NCBI RefSeq assembly: GCF_052857255.1
Contig: NC_135497.1
Location: 548,371,531 to 548,435,530, forward strand
From: Amblyomma americanum
Taxonomy: Eukaryota > Arthropoda > Arachnida > Ixodida > Ixodidae
Length of the DNA: 64,000 nt
Direction of reading: 5' to 3'
Shown here: positions 1 through 8,465 of the stretch, piece by piece
How positions within the stretch are numbered: position 1 is the stretch's first letter
How the letters are laid out: every line of letters starts with the position of its first letter
Made by a program: the position numbers and the translations under genes
The notes under the pieces: model-generated
What the model was told of the DNA's origin: nothing
The model's input: the letters and a program-made list of their open reading frames with translations, nothing else
Databases searched by the model: none

Positions 1-414
1 TGCACTGAAAAAGAAACTTAAACCAAAACTTAGCGAGCAACAGTAGGGGTGCAGTTTTTTTTATCACTGAAGAAAGTGATATGAAAACATTTTTACAACC
101 TTCACGGGAGGTCGGAACTTAAAAGTTAAGTTGTTCATCACTGAATGCTAATGTGATGACGTCTCTCTAATTTGAACACCCGTACCTTGACACATCTTTG
201 TATTGTTAGCCTACTTTACATGAAGCTGGCAGGAGCGTATCGATTCAGTCGTCGGTCTGAGAGAGGTCATGCCAATTCGACTACTGCGCGTTTTGTCGAT
301 AAAATACTTTTCGAGTCAAGCCAGTCACGCCGCGTTCTAGTAGGCACGGCGGCACTTGTGAGCATGCCCCTGCTCCTGCTGTTTACCAGCCAGATAATCT
401 TTTCAGCCGTGTAA
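1..414. other. Unassigned AT-rich stretch with one small open frame
   Basis: No recognised element. An 80-codon open frame at 172-414 (+) has a hydrophobic start (CIVSLLYMKLAGAY) and a hydrophobic end (LVSMPLLLLFTSQIIFSAV) separated by a basic stretch. The matching frames are 27889-28149 and 55674-55916. Conservation between units says nothing about function because the whole unit is about 99 percent identical. I do not recognise a family. Confidence 0.3.
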
Positions 415-900
415 TCTGCACAGTGATCAGCGAGCCAAGACATCCGCGGCCGACCCGACTAGAACCTTCCCTTGCACTCCCCGATTCGACTCGTCGGCGT
501 TTACATGAGCAGAGTAATCGATTTTCTTCCCGACAGAGAACCTCAACTTTGCCCTCTCGGTTTTAAAATGAACTCGACGAGTCGACAGAATCGGTACGAC
601 TCGGCCTGTTAGGCTGAGTCGTGCCGAAGTAGGTTGACTGAGTGCGACCCGACCTTTGTGGGGTCGGTGGAAGGGAAGAGGAGAAAGTGGTCTTGTACTG
701 GTGCTCGCGATCCTGGACGCCTCCTTTCAGAGCTCGCGTTGCAGTGCTCTGCGCTGACCATCGCCGCTGTTACCCGGATGGCGTTTACGTAAACGCGCGG
801 TCGGCGAGTAGGGCTGACGTCTGACTCGACTCGCTCCTGTCGTGTTCACGTGAACATCGCTTTTCGCCGCGAACGTCAGCTGACATCGGCACCCTTACGA
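415..900. repeat. Palindrome- and hairpin-rich segment, origin unknown
   Basis: Three self-complementary features lie within 270 bases. A hairpin at 592-626 has a 15-bp stem (two G-T pairs) around a 5-base loop. A perfect 16-base palindrome, GCGTTTACGTAAACGC, lies at 781-796. A perfect 14-base palindrome, TGTTCACGTGAACA, lies at 843-856. CGACTCG-type words recur throughout. It may be the internal part of an unrecognised small transposon whose tail is the A-rich tract that follows, but no ends were identified. Confidence 0.6.
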
Positions 901-962
901 GGGCAATCCTTTCTGTAGTGCCTGCGGGCCTATAAAGTATGCATAAATAAATAAATAATTAA

Positions 963-998
<36 letters not shown>

Positions 999-1018
999 AA
1001 AGTAAATAAATAAATAAA
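901..1018 (+). repeat. Retroposon 3' end with variable (AAAT)n tail
   Basis: A short non-repetitive leader runs into an AAATA/AAATAAAT tract at 943-1018. This is how many non-LTR retrotransposons and SINEs end. The tract is 76, 62 and 69 bases long in units 1-3 and has different interruptions in each, so it behaves as a microsatellite. The element body 5' of the leader is not identified. Confidence 0.55.
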
Positions 1019-1235
1019 CCCTCATGAGGGATTAAGTCGGTGAGGTGAGGGAGGAAAAGCTGCACGGATTGGGGTGACAGTGCGTAACAAAATTGGCGCT
1101 TATCCTGGTTTAAGTTTACCGTGCGGGGCAAAGCAGATTCTAGAGCAGGCATGGACGCAGGGACGAGGACGGGATAAAAACAACTAAACAAGTATAGTTT
1201 AACGGCAAGAGTAGCAGGGGTACAAACGCCTTCCT

Positions 1236-3060
1236 TTTTATTATTATTTTATTTAGAAATACTGCAGACAGCTAGTGCTGCCCAAGCAGGAGGGCATTAC
1301 AATGCTTCGATAACAACTATTCAACTTTTTCCTCGTCAGAACATTAAACAATAGAGGGAGGGAGACAGTTCCACTTTTCAATCGTATGGGGAAGAACGAT
1401 TTTTGAAATACTGTTGTGCGTGCAAAATATGGCATTATTATTGCAGAATGATTCAGTCTCACGGACCTGAGCGCTGGGAAAAAAAAACATAATTGTCACT
1501 TGATAGGCGAATTTTGTTATAGTACAATAAATAAATAAACTTCAGTCTGGCAATCTGTCGCTGTATGGAGTGCTTCTAGTTTAATCTTGTTTAACATGTT
1601 GGTGACTGAGGAGGACATTTTATAATAGGATAAGATAAATCTGGCAGCGTGACGATCAGAGCGCTCTACCTTAATATCTTTAGTGAAATAAGGGTCCTAC
1701 ACAACGAATCCATACTCGAGAACTGGGCGAACAAGTGTACAATATGCTTCATTCTTTACATTTGACGGGGCACTGTTTAGTTTTCTGCGCAAGGAACAGA
1801 GTTTAGCAAATGCTTTGGAAGAAATGTTATTAATGTACTCGGCCCAACTAAGATTATTTTTAATTGTTAAGCCTAAGTACTTCACAGGCGAGACTGAATG
1901 AATATGCTGATAGCCAATGTCATACGAATGGGACGTTTTTTTTATTGTGATTGACATAGAGACTGTTTTCTGAAAATTAATTTGCATCCCACGCCGTTCG
2001 CACCAGTCCCCTAGGTTGCAGATGTTCTCACTGAGTAGGTTCTGGCTGTGATTATCATTAACAACTCTGTAGATTAGACAGTCGTTTGCAAATAGTTTAA
2101 CAACAACAGATTCATCAATCGTGAATGTCGTAGCTTCACCTGATTTGATTCGGGTGTTCGAAATTACTATTGCCTCTTTGATTTTGTTAGCAGCCATTTT
2201 GTAAGGTAAATTGATCACTATTCTTCACGGTTGTACAAATATGTCTCTATTATTTTTGTTCGGATTCTTGAGGAGTTGACTATACTGTTAGACTGCTTCT
2301 TCTACCTTGCTTTGTAGATGTCCCTAATAATTTCCCATCTATTTTGGAACCATCTTCTGTGTGCGTTCACCCTTTTCCACTCTCTTTATATTTGCGGGCT
2401 CCACCAAAAATTGGTTCTTTCTGTTTTGTTAGCTGTTACCTTCGAATGTCTTTCGATAAGATTGTTATTATTATATAAGGCGTTGACTATATGTTCAAGT
2501 TGATTAACTGCGGCACTCTTGGCTTCAGCTGTATCCTTTAAACACGCACAGTTTTCTCGCTCTTTAAGAACTTTAAGCTCTCCCTTGTGTGTAAGCTTCC
2601 TTACTTTTGCCTCTGGTTGATCGAAAAGCTTAATACTTAAATACCTGTGGTCGCCATTTGTAAATTCATCTAGCACCTCCCATTAGACCAAATAAGATGT
2701 CAGCTGTGGAGAAAATATTGTCAAGTCAATCCCGCGTCGTCCATGCTGGACTCGAACGTAGGAAAAGTGTTGGGATGATTTAATAATTCCAAGTTCCGGC
2801 ACTGATAAAATTTTCTATTTCAATTCCCTTGCCGTCGGTCTTATTTCTACCACAAGCTGAATTCTTGGCGTTGAAATCTCCTCCAGCAAATATGAAGCCA
2901 TCGCTGTTATAAAATATTCTCTATATTTCTGTTAGTAGAGGTTCTAGGCTTTGTGTGGGAAGACAGTAGCAAATAATGCATACGATGCTTCTTCCTTCCC
3001 AACTAAGTCTTACTGCAGTGATAATATGGATAGCTTATAAGGAGAATTACTATTGCTGTA
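1236..3060 (-). pseudogene. Decayed non-LTR retrotransposon (Jockey/CR1-type LINE), endonuclease and partial RT
   Basis: Read on the minus strand, the 5' part holds the apurinic-type endonuclease motif GDFNAKN (about 2862-2886) within AGGDFNAKNSACGRN. A linker ending in FWWSPQI follows (near 2386), then part of the reverse transcriptase palm with KLFANDCLIYR (about 2070-2100), the thumb segment VKYLGLTIKNNLSWAEYIN, and the C-terminal LVRPVLEYG. A last fragment near 1355-1395 encodes TIEKWNCLP, typical of the end of such proteins. An A-rich run at 1236-1256 is the 3' tail. The first RT motifs between linker and palm are missing, so there is an internal deletion. The usual catalytic FADD box reads FAND. 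The family assignment comes from these motifs; the exact clade is uncertain. Confidence 0.85.
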
Positions 3061-3098
3061 CTTGGTTGACCCGGAACCGCTATTATTTTGTCTTTAAT

Positions 3099-3192
3099 TC
3101 ATCATCATCATCACCACCATCAGCCTGACTACGCCTACTGCAGGGTAGTAAATGCCTCTCCCATTTCTCTCCAATTAGCCCTGTTCCTGAAG
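3099..3192. repeat. Interspersed repeat beginning with (ATC)n
   Basis: An ATC/ACC triplet run leads into a stretch containing CAGCCTGACTACGCCTACTG and CTCTCCAATTAGCCCTGTTC. I recognise this as a very frequent arthropod interspersed repeat, common in tick transcripts. It lies just upstream of the gypsy element. The next 280 bases hold only a short tandem duplication of GGGCGTACTTCA near 3226-3246. Confidence 0.6.
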
Positions 3193-3474
3193 AAGAGACC
3201 GGTCTTGTTTTAGCTGCTTTCAGGGCGTACTTCAGGGCGTACTTCATGCCTGCAAAAGGGTTGAGAACATACTCCACCTTCACTGCCTGCAGTCTCAAAA
3301 AAGCACGAACATAGAACAAATCCGCCCACAAAAATATATTAGAACATTCGCTGTTTTGCCTTTTGTCGTAGCACGCAATGTACGATACCATGATATAACC
3401 TCACACACATGAAATGCGAAATGCAAAAGCTTATCAGTGCTCGCGAGAAGAGGATTTCATAAGGACTTTAATAC

Positions 3475-3658
3475 TGTTCTGTCTTCGTCATGCTAGAGTG
3501 CTGCGGGTGCGCCGAACACTTCCATTCCTTCTTTCCGCTCCCACTTCCGTTTACACATCAGGGGATAAAAGCCATCACACGCCCCAAATACACGTCTTCT
3601 ATGTTCGAGCTGTCAGTGCCTAGTAACTGTCCTGGCCGCAGGCCGTGGCTATGCAACA
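3475..3658 (+). repeat. 5' LTR of gypsy element, with adjoining PBS
   Basis: Begins TGTTCTGTCTTCG and ends GCAACA. Its body matches 8315-8460 with roughly 9-10 percent mismatch (about 14 differences in some 150 aligned bases, by eye) plus a 14-base gap. One base after its end, at 3660, lies TGGCGACGAGGATGGGA. This starts with the TGG expected of a primer-binding site complementary to a tRNA 3' CCA end; the tRNA is not identified. Confidence 0.88.
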
Positions 3659-4449
3659 CTGGCGACGAGGATGGGATATTCCACAGTCGGTGAAAGTAGA
3701 CCCGGAATCGGCATCCGCGAAGGCAGCCTCACAGACGACAAGCATGACTCATCATATGCTACCTGCATTCAACGAAGATACAGATAAGTGGAAGCCGTAT
3801 CTCATTAAAGCAGATGCCTACATTGAAGCTAACGAAATCACCGATTCGGCCAAGAAGAGAGCACTGCTCGTGGCAGCATTGAGCACACAAACCGTGGAAG
3901 TATTAGCCGTCAAGGTCGCACTGCGAGCCCCAAAAGCTTTGAGCTTCGAGCAAGAGCTCGAGGTGCTGAGCGAGTACTATGACCCGAAGCGACATGAAAT
4001 AGCTGAGAGTTTCAAGTTTTTTATACGCTCCCAGATGGAAGGGGAATATGTCACGTAGTTCTTGGTGGAAATACGGCACATAGCCGATGACTGCAATTTT
4101 GGCAACGCCCTGGAGCGGATGCTCAGGGATCGTATTGTGTGCGGTGTTCGGTCGAGGGCCCTACAGAAGCTATTACTTGGAAAGGCCGACATCACGATAG
4201 CGGAGGCTGAAGCGCTCGCAATTTCGGTTGAAACTGCTGAAAATGACGCTTTGAAAATGTCATCAGAGCCAAAGGCTCTATTGAAATTGCATGCAGCTCG
4301 AAAAACGCCCTCCGGGGAATACAGAAAGGCTGAAGAGCATCTGTAATGCGGAAGGTATGGCAGCTCGAAACACGACGATGTCAGTTGCGGATGAGCAAGT
4401 GCGTTGTTGTCGCTGTAGGCGGCGGGGACACCTTGCTAGGAAATGTTAA
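3645..4449 (+). pseudogene. gag: gag pseudogene of gypsy element
   Basis: Gag would form the cytoplasmic particle core. The likely start is the ATG at 3744 (MTHHMLPAFNEDTDKW); the upstream ATG at 3645 lies in the LTR. The capsid-like part reads continuously (WKPYLIKADAYIE, LSEYYDPKRHEIAESFKFF) to an in-frame TAG at 4056-4058, resumes at once in the same frame (FLVEIRHIADDCNFGNALER) and ends at TAA 4344-4346. The nucleic-acid-binding zinc knuckle is preserved but in the next frame at 4405-4446: C-x2-C-x4-H-x4-C, in CCRCRRRGHLARKC. At least one stop and one frameshift make the gene non-functional. Unit 1 has a private Ile in FKFFIRSQ where units 2 and 3 have Asn. Confidence 0.88.
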
Positions 4450-4485
4450 AGCCACCCTAACCGCTGAAGGTTAGCTGCCAGAGCG

Positions 4486-5863
4486 ATGCAAACAGTTGCA
4501 CTGGGAATAACGGAAACCACGCCAATGGACGATGGCAGTGACGAAGTCCACGTTAGGAAATTGGTTTCGGAGCGTAAAAATCTTCTCGAGCCACCAATAC
4601 GCCACTCATTTATATGGAGCGGCGTTCAATTAGCAATGGAAGTCGACACCTGGTCGCCAGTATGTCATTTCTAAGGAACAGTACAGGAAGCATCAAAACC
4701 ATTGGCCTGCCTAGAAGCCGTCACGTGTGAAGTTGTGCTACGCAGTGCGGTTTGCGGTGCTAGGTGATCTGACATTACGTGTCGGCTTCAGAGACGTGCT
4801 CGTGGATTGTCCCCTCATGGTGTTCGACTGCGAAGGGCCAAGCCTATGCGGAAGGGACCTGCTGACGCTGCAGGACAACGCTGGCGCTCCGGTGCTACAT
4901 TTGACTCCGGCCTGCGGAGCCACAGAAACCAGCGAAACGGACACCTGCAAGATTAAATCCATTTTCTCAGACTACCAGGACGTCTTCACCACGGAGCTCG
5001 GCCTAATGAAGGGTCCTCCAGCGAGCCTGCGCCTCAAAGATGAAGCAATACCAAAGTTTTGTAAGGCGAGACCCTTCCTTATGCCCTACGCGACAAGGTA
5101 GCTTTGGTGCTAGACCGACTCGTTTCCCTTGGCGTCTTATCGCCAGTCAGCCATTAGGATTAGGCAACGTTATAGCGCCGGTGCTAAAGAAAGATGGATC
5201 GGTACGGATTTGTGGCAATGTTAAAGCTACATTGAACCCTGTTTGCGCAATCGAAATATATCCTATTCGTGTAATCGAGGATATGTTCGCAGTTTTAAGT
5301 GGCAGTGAATGATTCAGCACCCTCGACTTGCGAGACGCTTGCAGTCAGGTACCTCGAAGTCGCACGCAAACTCTGCGTCATCAATACCCAAAACGGCTTA
5401 TTTTGCTATAATTGACTTCCGTTCGGAATATCGACTGCGCCGTCGATTTCGCACAGAAAAATCGACACGATTATCAGTGGTCTACCCGGCGTGCAAGCCT
5501 ACATTGATGATGTAGTCGTATCCGAGAAGAAAGGCGATAACGGAGAGCGATTGAAAGTCGTCTTAGAGCGTTTTCGGGATCATGGAGTGAAGTTGCGGTA
5601 TGACAAATGCAAATTTCGACAACAAGCTGTTATATACCTCGGACATCACATTGAAGGCGAGTGCCTCTATTCAATCGAAAGCAACGTGAAAGCTATTATG
5701 CACACACCTTTTCCACGGAGCGTGACCGAACGGCGGTCATTTATCGGAATGTTGACGTTCGACGCGAAATTTTTTCCAAACATGTCAACGTACCTAGCAC
5801 CGCTGTATCAATTAACTATTGGGGAAAAACGCTCGGTGGCAATGGAAAGCACCGCAAAAAGTT
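4486..5863 (+). pseudogene. pol: Protease and reverse transcriptase pseudogene of gypsy element
   Basis: Retropepsin comes first: the active-site triplet that should read Asp-Thr-Gly reads Asp-Thr-Trp (VDTWSPV, codons 4645-4653). After a frameshift the protease end follows (VFDCEGPSLCGRDLL, 4727 frame). The reverse transcriptase starts near IFSDYQDVFTTELG, then moves through three frames: 4727-5101, 5040-5312 (IAPVLKKDGSVRICGNVKAT) and 5491 onward. A TGA at 5310-5312 sits directly before motif A (FSTLDLRDAC, Asp codon 5325). The catalytic YIDD box (5500-5511) and the following LGHHIEG are intact. Roles are RNA-dependent DNA synthesis and polyprotein processing in the parent family; this copy can do neither. 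Confidence 0.9.
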
Positions 5864-5989
5864 GCCATCAAGGAATCCACGTCATCGTCATGATTCCCAT
5901 GTAATTCATTGTTAACCGCTGTTATTGCGCCCTCTCCTCATGTAATGTCCCGTCAGGGACCCTTGAGGTTCAAATAAATAAAATAAAAT
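5864..5989 (+). mobile_element. 126-base truncated retroposon inserted in pol
   Basis: The pol frame is interrupted by a segment ending in an A-rich tail (AAATAAATAAAATAAAATAA). It is flanked by AAAAGTT on both sides (5857-5863 and 5990-5996), a target-site duplication of about 7 bases. Removing it in thought puts the RT connection and RNase H frames back next to each other. The body (CCGTCAGGGACCCTTGAGGT before the tail) looks like the 3' end of a LINE. All units share it. Confidence 0.8.
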
Positions 5990-6570
5990 AAAAGTTTGAT
6001 GCAGCGAAAGAACGTCTGAAAAGTGCTCGAGTGCTTGTACATTTCGACTGTACAAATGAACTCAAGCTAGAGTGTGATGCGTCGTCGCTAGGGGTCGGAG
6101 CAGTTCCATTTAATTCTAGCAACAACGTACATAGACCTATTGGTTTTCGCTCAAGAACACTGACCGAAGCAGAGCGGAACTACTCCCAGTTAGAATGTGA
6201 TGTGTTGGCGCTGATTTTCGGTGTAACAAAATTCCGGGACTATCTTCTAGGTCGTGAATTTACGTTGGTCACGGATGACCAACCTCTCGTCAGCCCTCTG
6301 AGACCTGACCGCCAGACACCGACTATGACGGCTGCGCGAATTCAACGCTGGGCACTGTACCTCGGAGGCTACAATTACAAGCTTCAGTATGTTCCTGGGA
6401 AACAACTACTCAACTCGGATGCTCTCAGCAGACTGACACAGCAGACCACCAGAGACAGAGGTGAAGGTGAGCCCCCGGAGTACGTCCTCCCACTCAAAAG
6501 CTTAGATGAAGGTGTGGTCTCAACGCGTGAACTGAAGAATCTAACGAATGTCGACTCGAAATTGCTTAAG
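5990..6570 (+). pseudogene. pol: RNase H domain remnant of gypsy pol
   Basis: The best preserved pol segment: an open frame from 6031 reads LKLECDASSLGVGAV, the Asp-bearing first strand of RNase H, then AERNYSQLECDVLALIFGV and the end motif DALSRL. Where the family usually has TDHQPL, this copy reads TDDQPL (codons 6271 onward), a His-to-Asp change in all three units. Unit 1 has Asn in VPFNSSNN where units 2 and 3 have His. The frame runs on into the next insertion, which supplies the stop at 6622-6624. Confidence 0.88.
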
Positions 6571-7033
6571 AGAGAGAGAGATCACTTTATTTGCACCCGT
6601 CAAAGAGTATGGGTGATCGGGTGAGACGCAGCTCCCCCTTTCACCTTCACCGTATGCCTCCCCCCTAGACGTCGGCCGGAATCAGTTGACTTCCGGCGGC
6701 GGCCCGGGCTTGACCGATGACATGTTTCTGGACTTGTCCTTCCTGGCTATGGAAGAAGGAACCCCATGACTCTTTGTTTTCATGTCATGTAGACCATGTA
6801 GCGCTGGTCAAGACCACATCATGTGATTTAGGGTCGCTATGCTTTCAGTTTTTGCATTTGGAAGAGTGCACCTCAGGATGCCATTTGTGTAGGACATACA
6901 GGTTTGGAAAGGTACCCGTCTGCAGTTTTCGCCAGATTACTTCTTCCTTCTTTGTGAGAGATGTACGGGGGGGGGGGGGGGGGGGCAGGGTTCTCCTCCC
7001 CATTCTGTAGTGTTCTAGAATTTCACTGTATCG
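6571..7033 (-). mobile_element. 463-base insertion between RNase H and integrase, with a G run
   Basis: Pol homology stops at 6570 (TTAAG) and resumes at 7034 (TAAGG), so TAAG is a possible short target duplication. Read on the minus strand, the insert ends with AATAAAGTGATCTCTCTCTC against the target, as retroposons with a simple-repeat tail do; hence the minus orientation. It contains a G run (plus strand, 6967-6985) of 19 bases. A 5-base duplication (CATGT) near 6782 is private to this unit. The element family is not recognised. Confidence 0.6.
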
Positions 7034-8246
7034 TAAGGTTCAACATTGCGTGTCGCGCGGTTGGCCACCAAGCAGGGCAAACATAAAGCCCGATTTAGCA
7101 CTTTATTATGAGCGTAGACTAGAACTGTCCTTGGCCCATGACCTCGTATACTGGGGCAATCGCGTCGTCATACACAGTGACGCCAGATAGCGCTACCTGC
7201 AACTTCTTCACGAAACCCACAAAGGATCATCGGCAATGAAAGCCGTGGCACGCTCCCTATTTTGGTGGCCAGGTCTTGACCGCGACTTAGAGTAGCGCGC
7301 GGCCAATTGTGGAAATTGAATAGCAAATTTACTTATGCCACCGGCTGCACCTCCCCTAGAATGTCCGAAGACTGAAGAACGGTGGTATCGGATCCAAATC
7401 GACTTCGCAGGACCCGTAACTGGGAAGATGATCCTGGTTGTAGTGGACGCGCACTCCAAATGGATCAAAGCGATTCCTGTGAAGCATGCAAACGTAGAAA
7501 GCACAATAAAGGCTCTGAGGAGCATATTTGCCCGCTTTGGTGTGCCACGTACAACGGCACACACTTCAAGAGTAAGGCATTTTCCACATTTACAGCAAAA
7601 AACATTACGAACCTGTGCACAGCACCTTTTCACACACAGTCAAACTGCAGCTGCTGAAAGGGCGGAGCGAACGATAAAGGATGGTATTCAGAAAATAAAG
7701 GGTGGCGATCTCGACGAGAAATTGGTACGGCTGCTGTTCAATTATAGACGAACACCTGTGAAGACTGGGAAATCACCTTCAGAGATGCTCCTCGGGTATC
7801 AAATAAGATCGCGTCTAGACACCTGCTCCCCTGTGAATGTTGCAGGTCCAACTGAGGGGAGCCACGACTGGACACGTCCGCCAGACAGCAGCTTGTACGT
7901 CCGCAATTACGGACAGGGAGAGAAGTGGATCCCTGGTCATGTCAAATCGGCGACAGGAGCACGGATGGTAACCGTAGAGCCTCCCACTGCAATCATCAAG
8001 CGGCAAGTCGATCAGGTGCGCCACCGCTCGGATTCATCACCAAGGTTTCCAGTCACCGATACGACTGCTCGTGGTCCAGGGCCCAGCCAGACGAAAGGAC
8101 CCTGCACGGCGGCCAATGTAACCACTCCCTTGGAAGCGGCCGCCCCAGATTATTCTCCTGATAGAGCCCAAATTGCGGGCAATAACATTCAACCTCGCAC
8201 CTCTCTTCTCCCACCTACCTTGAGTCCGGCCGAAGCTTCGCAGTAA
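7034..8246 (+). pseudogene. pol: Integrase pseudogene of gypsy element
   Basis: The N-terminal zinc-binding part keeps its two His (LLHETHKG) and one Cys (CGN), but the last Cys codon is TGA at 7317-7319, and a TAG lies at 7293-7295. From 7335 a 303-codon frame contains the first catalytic Asp (WYRIQIDFAGP), then leaves the true frame near 7548. The second catalytic motif is seen only in another frame as YNGTHFKS, with Tyr in place of Asp. The original frame returns by AAERAERTIKDGI, which holds the catalytic Glu. The tail carries the GPY/F-like SPSEMLLGYQIRSRLD and a C-terminal VRNYGQGEKWIPGHV module. It would insert element DNA into chromosomes; this copy lacks two key residues. Confidence 0.9.
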
Positions 8247-8314
8247 GTCCTGCGCCGGTCAACGAGGCAGCGGAAGCCAGTGCAACGGTTCCATTTTGGA
8301 GGAGAGGGTAGAGT

Positions 8315-8460
8315 TGTCTTCGTCATGCTAGAGTGCTGTGCGTGCGCCGAACACTTCAATTCCTTCTTTCCGCTACCACTTCCCTTCACACTTCAGGTGA
8401 TAAAAGCCATCGCACGCCCCAAATAAACGTCTTCTATGTCCGAGCTGTCTGTGACTTTCA
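8315..8460 (+). repeat. 3' LTR of gypsy element, with upstream PPT
   Basis: Starts TGTCTTCGTCATGC directly after a purine tract, GGAGGAGAGGG (8298-8308), the expected polypurine primer for plus-strand synthesis. In this unit the last 19 bases seen in units 2 and 3 are missing, with only CA as microhomology at the break. The LTR therefore ends at the target copy AATAC without the usual CA end. Confidence 0.88.
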
Positions 8461-8465
8461 AATAC

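Larger units (their letters stand above)
3475..8460 (+). mobile_element. Ty3/gypsy LTR retrotransposon, complete outline, inactive
   Basis: Order is 5' LTR, primer-binding site, gag, protease, reverse transcriptase, RNase H, integrase, polypurine tract, 3' LTR. Integrase downstream of RNase H defines the Ty3/gypsy type. The 5-base sequence AATAC flanks both ends (3470-3474 and 8461-8465), as expected for a target-site duplication. There is no envelope-like frame after integrase. Two later insertions (5864-5989 and 6571-7033) interrupt pol. All coding parts are broken by stops and frameshifts, and several catalytic residues are replaced. The proteins resemble the K02A2.6-like gypsy elements common in arachnids (recollection). 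In unit 1 the 3' LTR has lost 19 bases at its end. Confidence 0.93.

Noticed and set aside
172..414. Small membrane protein gene (80 codons, two hydrophobic ends)
   Set aside because: Identity between units reflects recent duplication; no domain, no clear start context, and it ends among palindromes of non-coding character.
943..1018. Possible CRISPR-like or satellite array
   Set aside because: It is an irregular AAAT microsatellite tail with no spacers.
6967..6985. G-quadruplex regulatory element
   Set aside because: A plain homopolymer inside a dead insertion; length varies between units and there is nothing to regulate nearby.
7335..8246. Intact 303-codon integrase gene
   Set aside because: The stretch between the first Asp and the Glu is in the wrong frame, upstream zinc-binding residues are lost to stops, and DNG reads YNG.
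3475..8460. Envelope gene that would make the gypsy element an errantivirus-like retrovirus
   Set aside because: Integrase is followed within about 50 bases by the polypurine tract and 3' LTR; there is no room for another gene.
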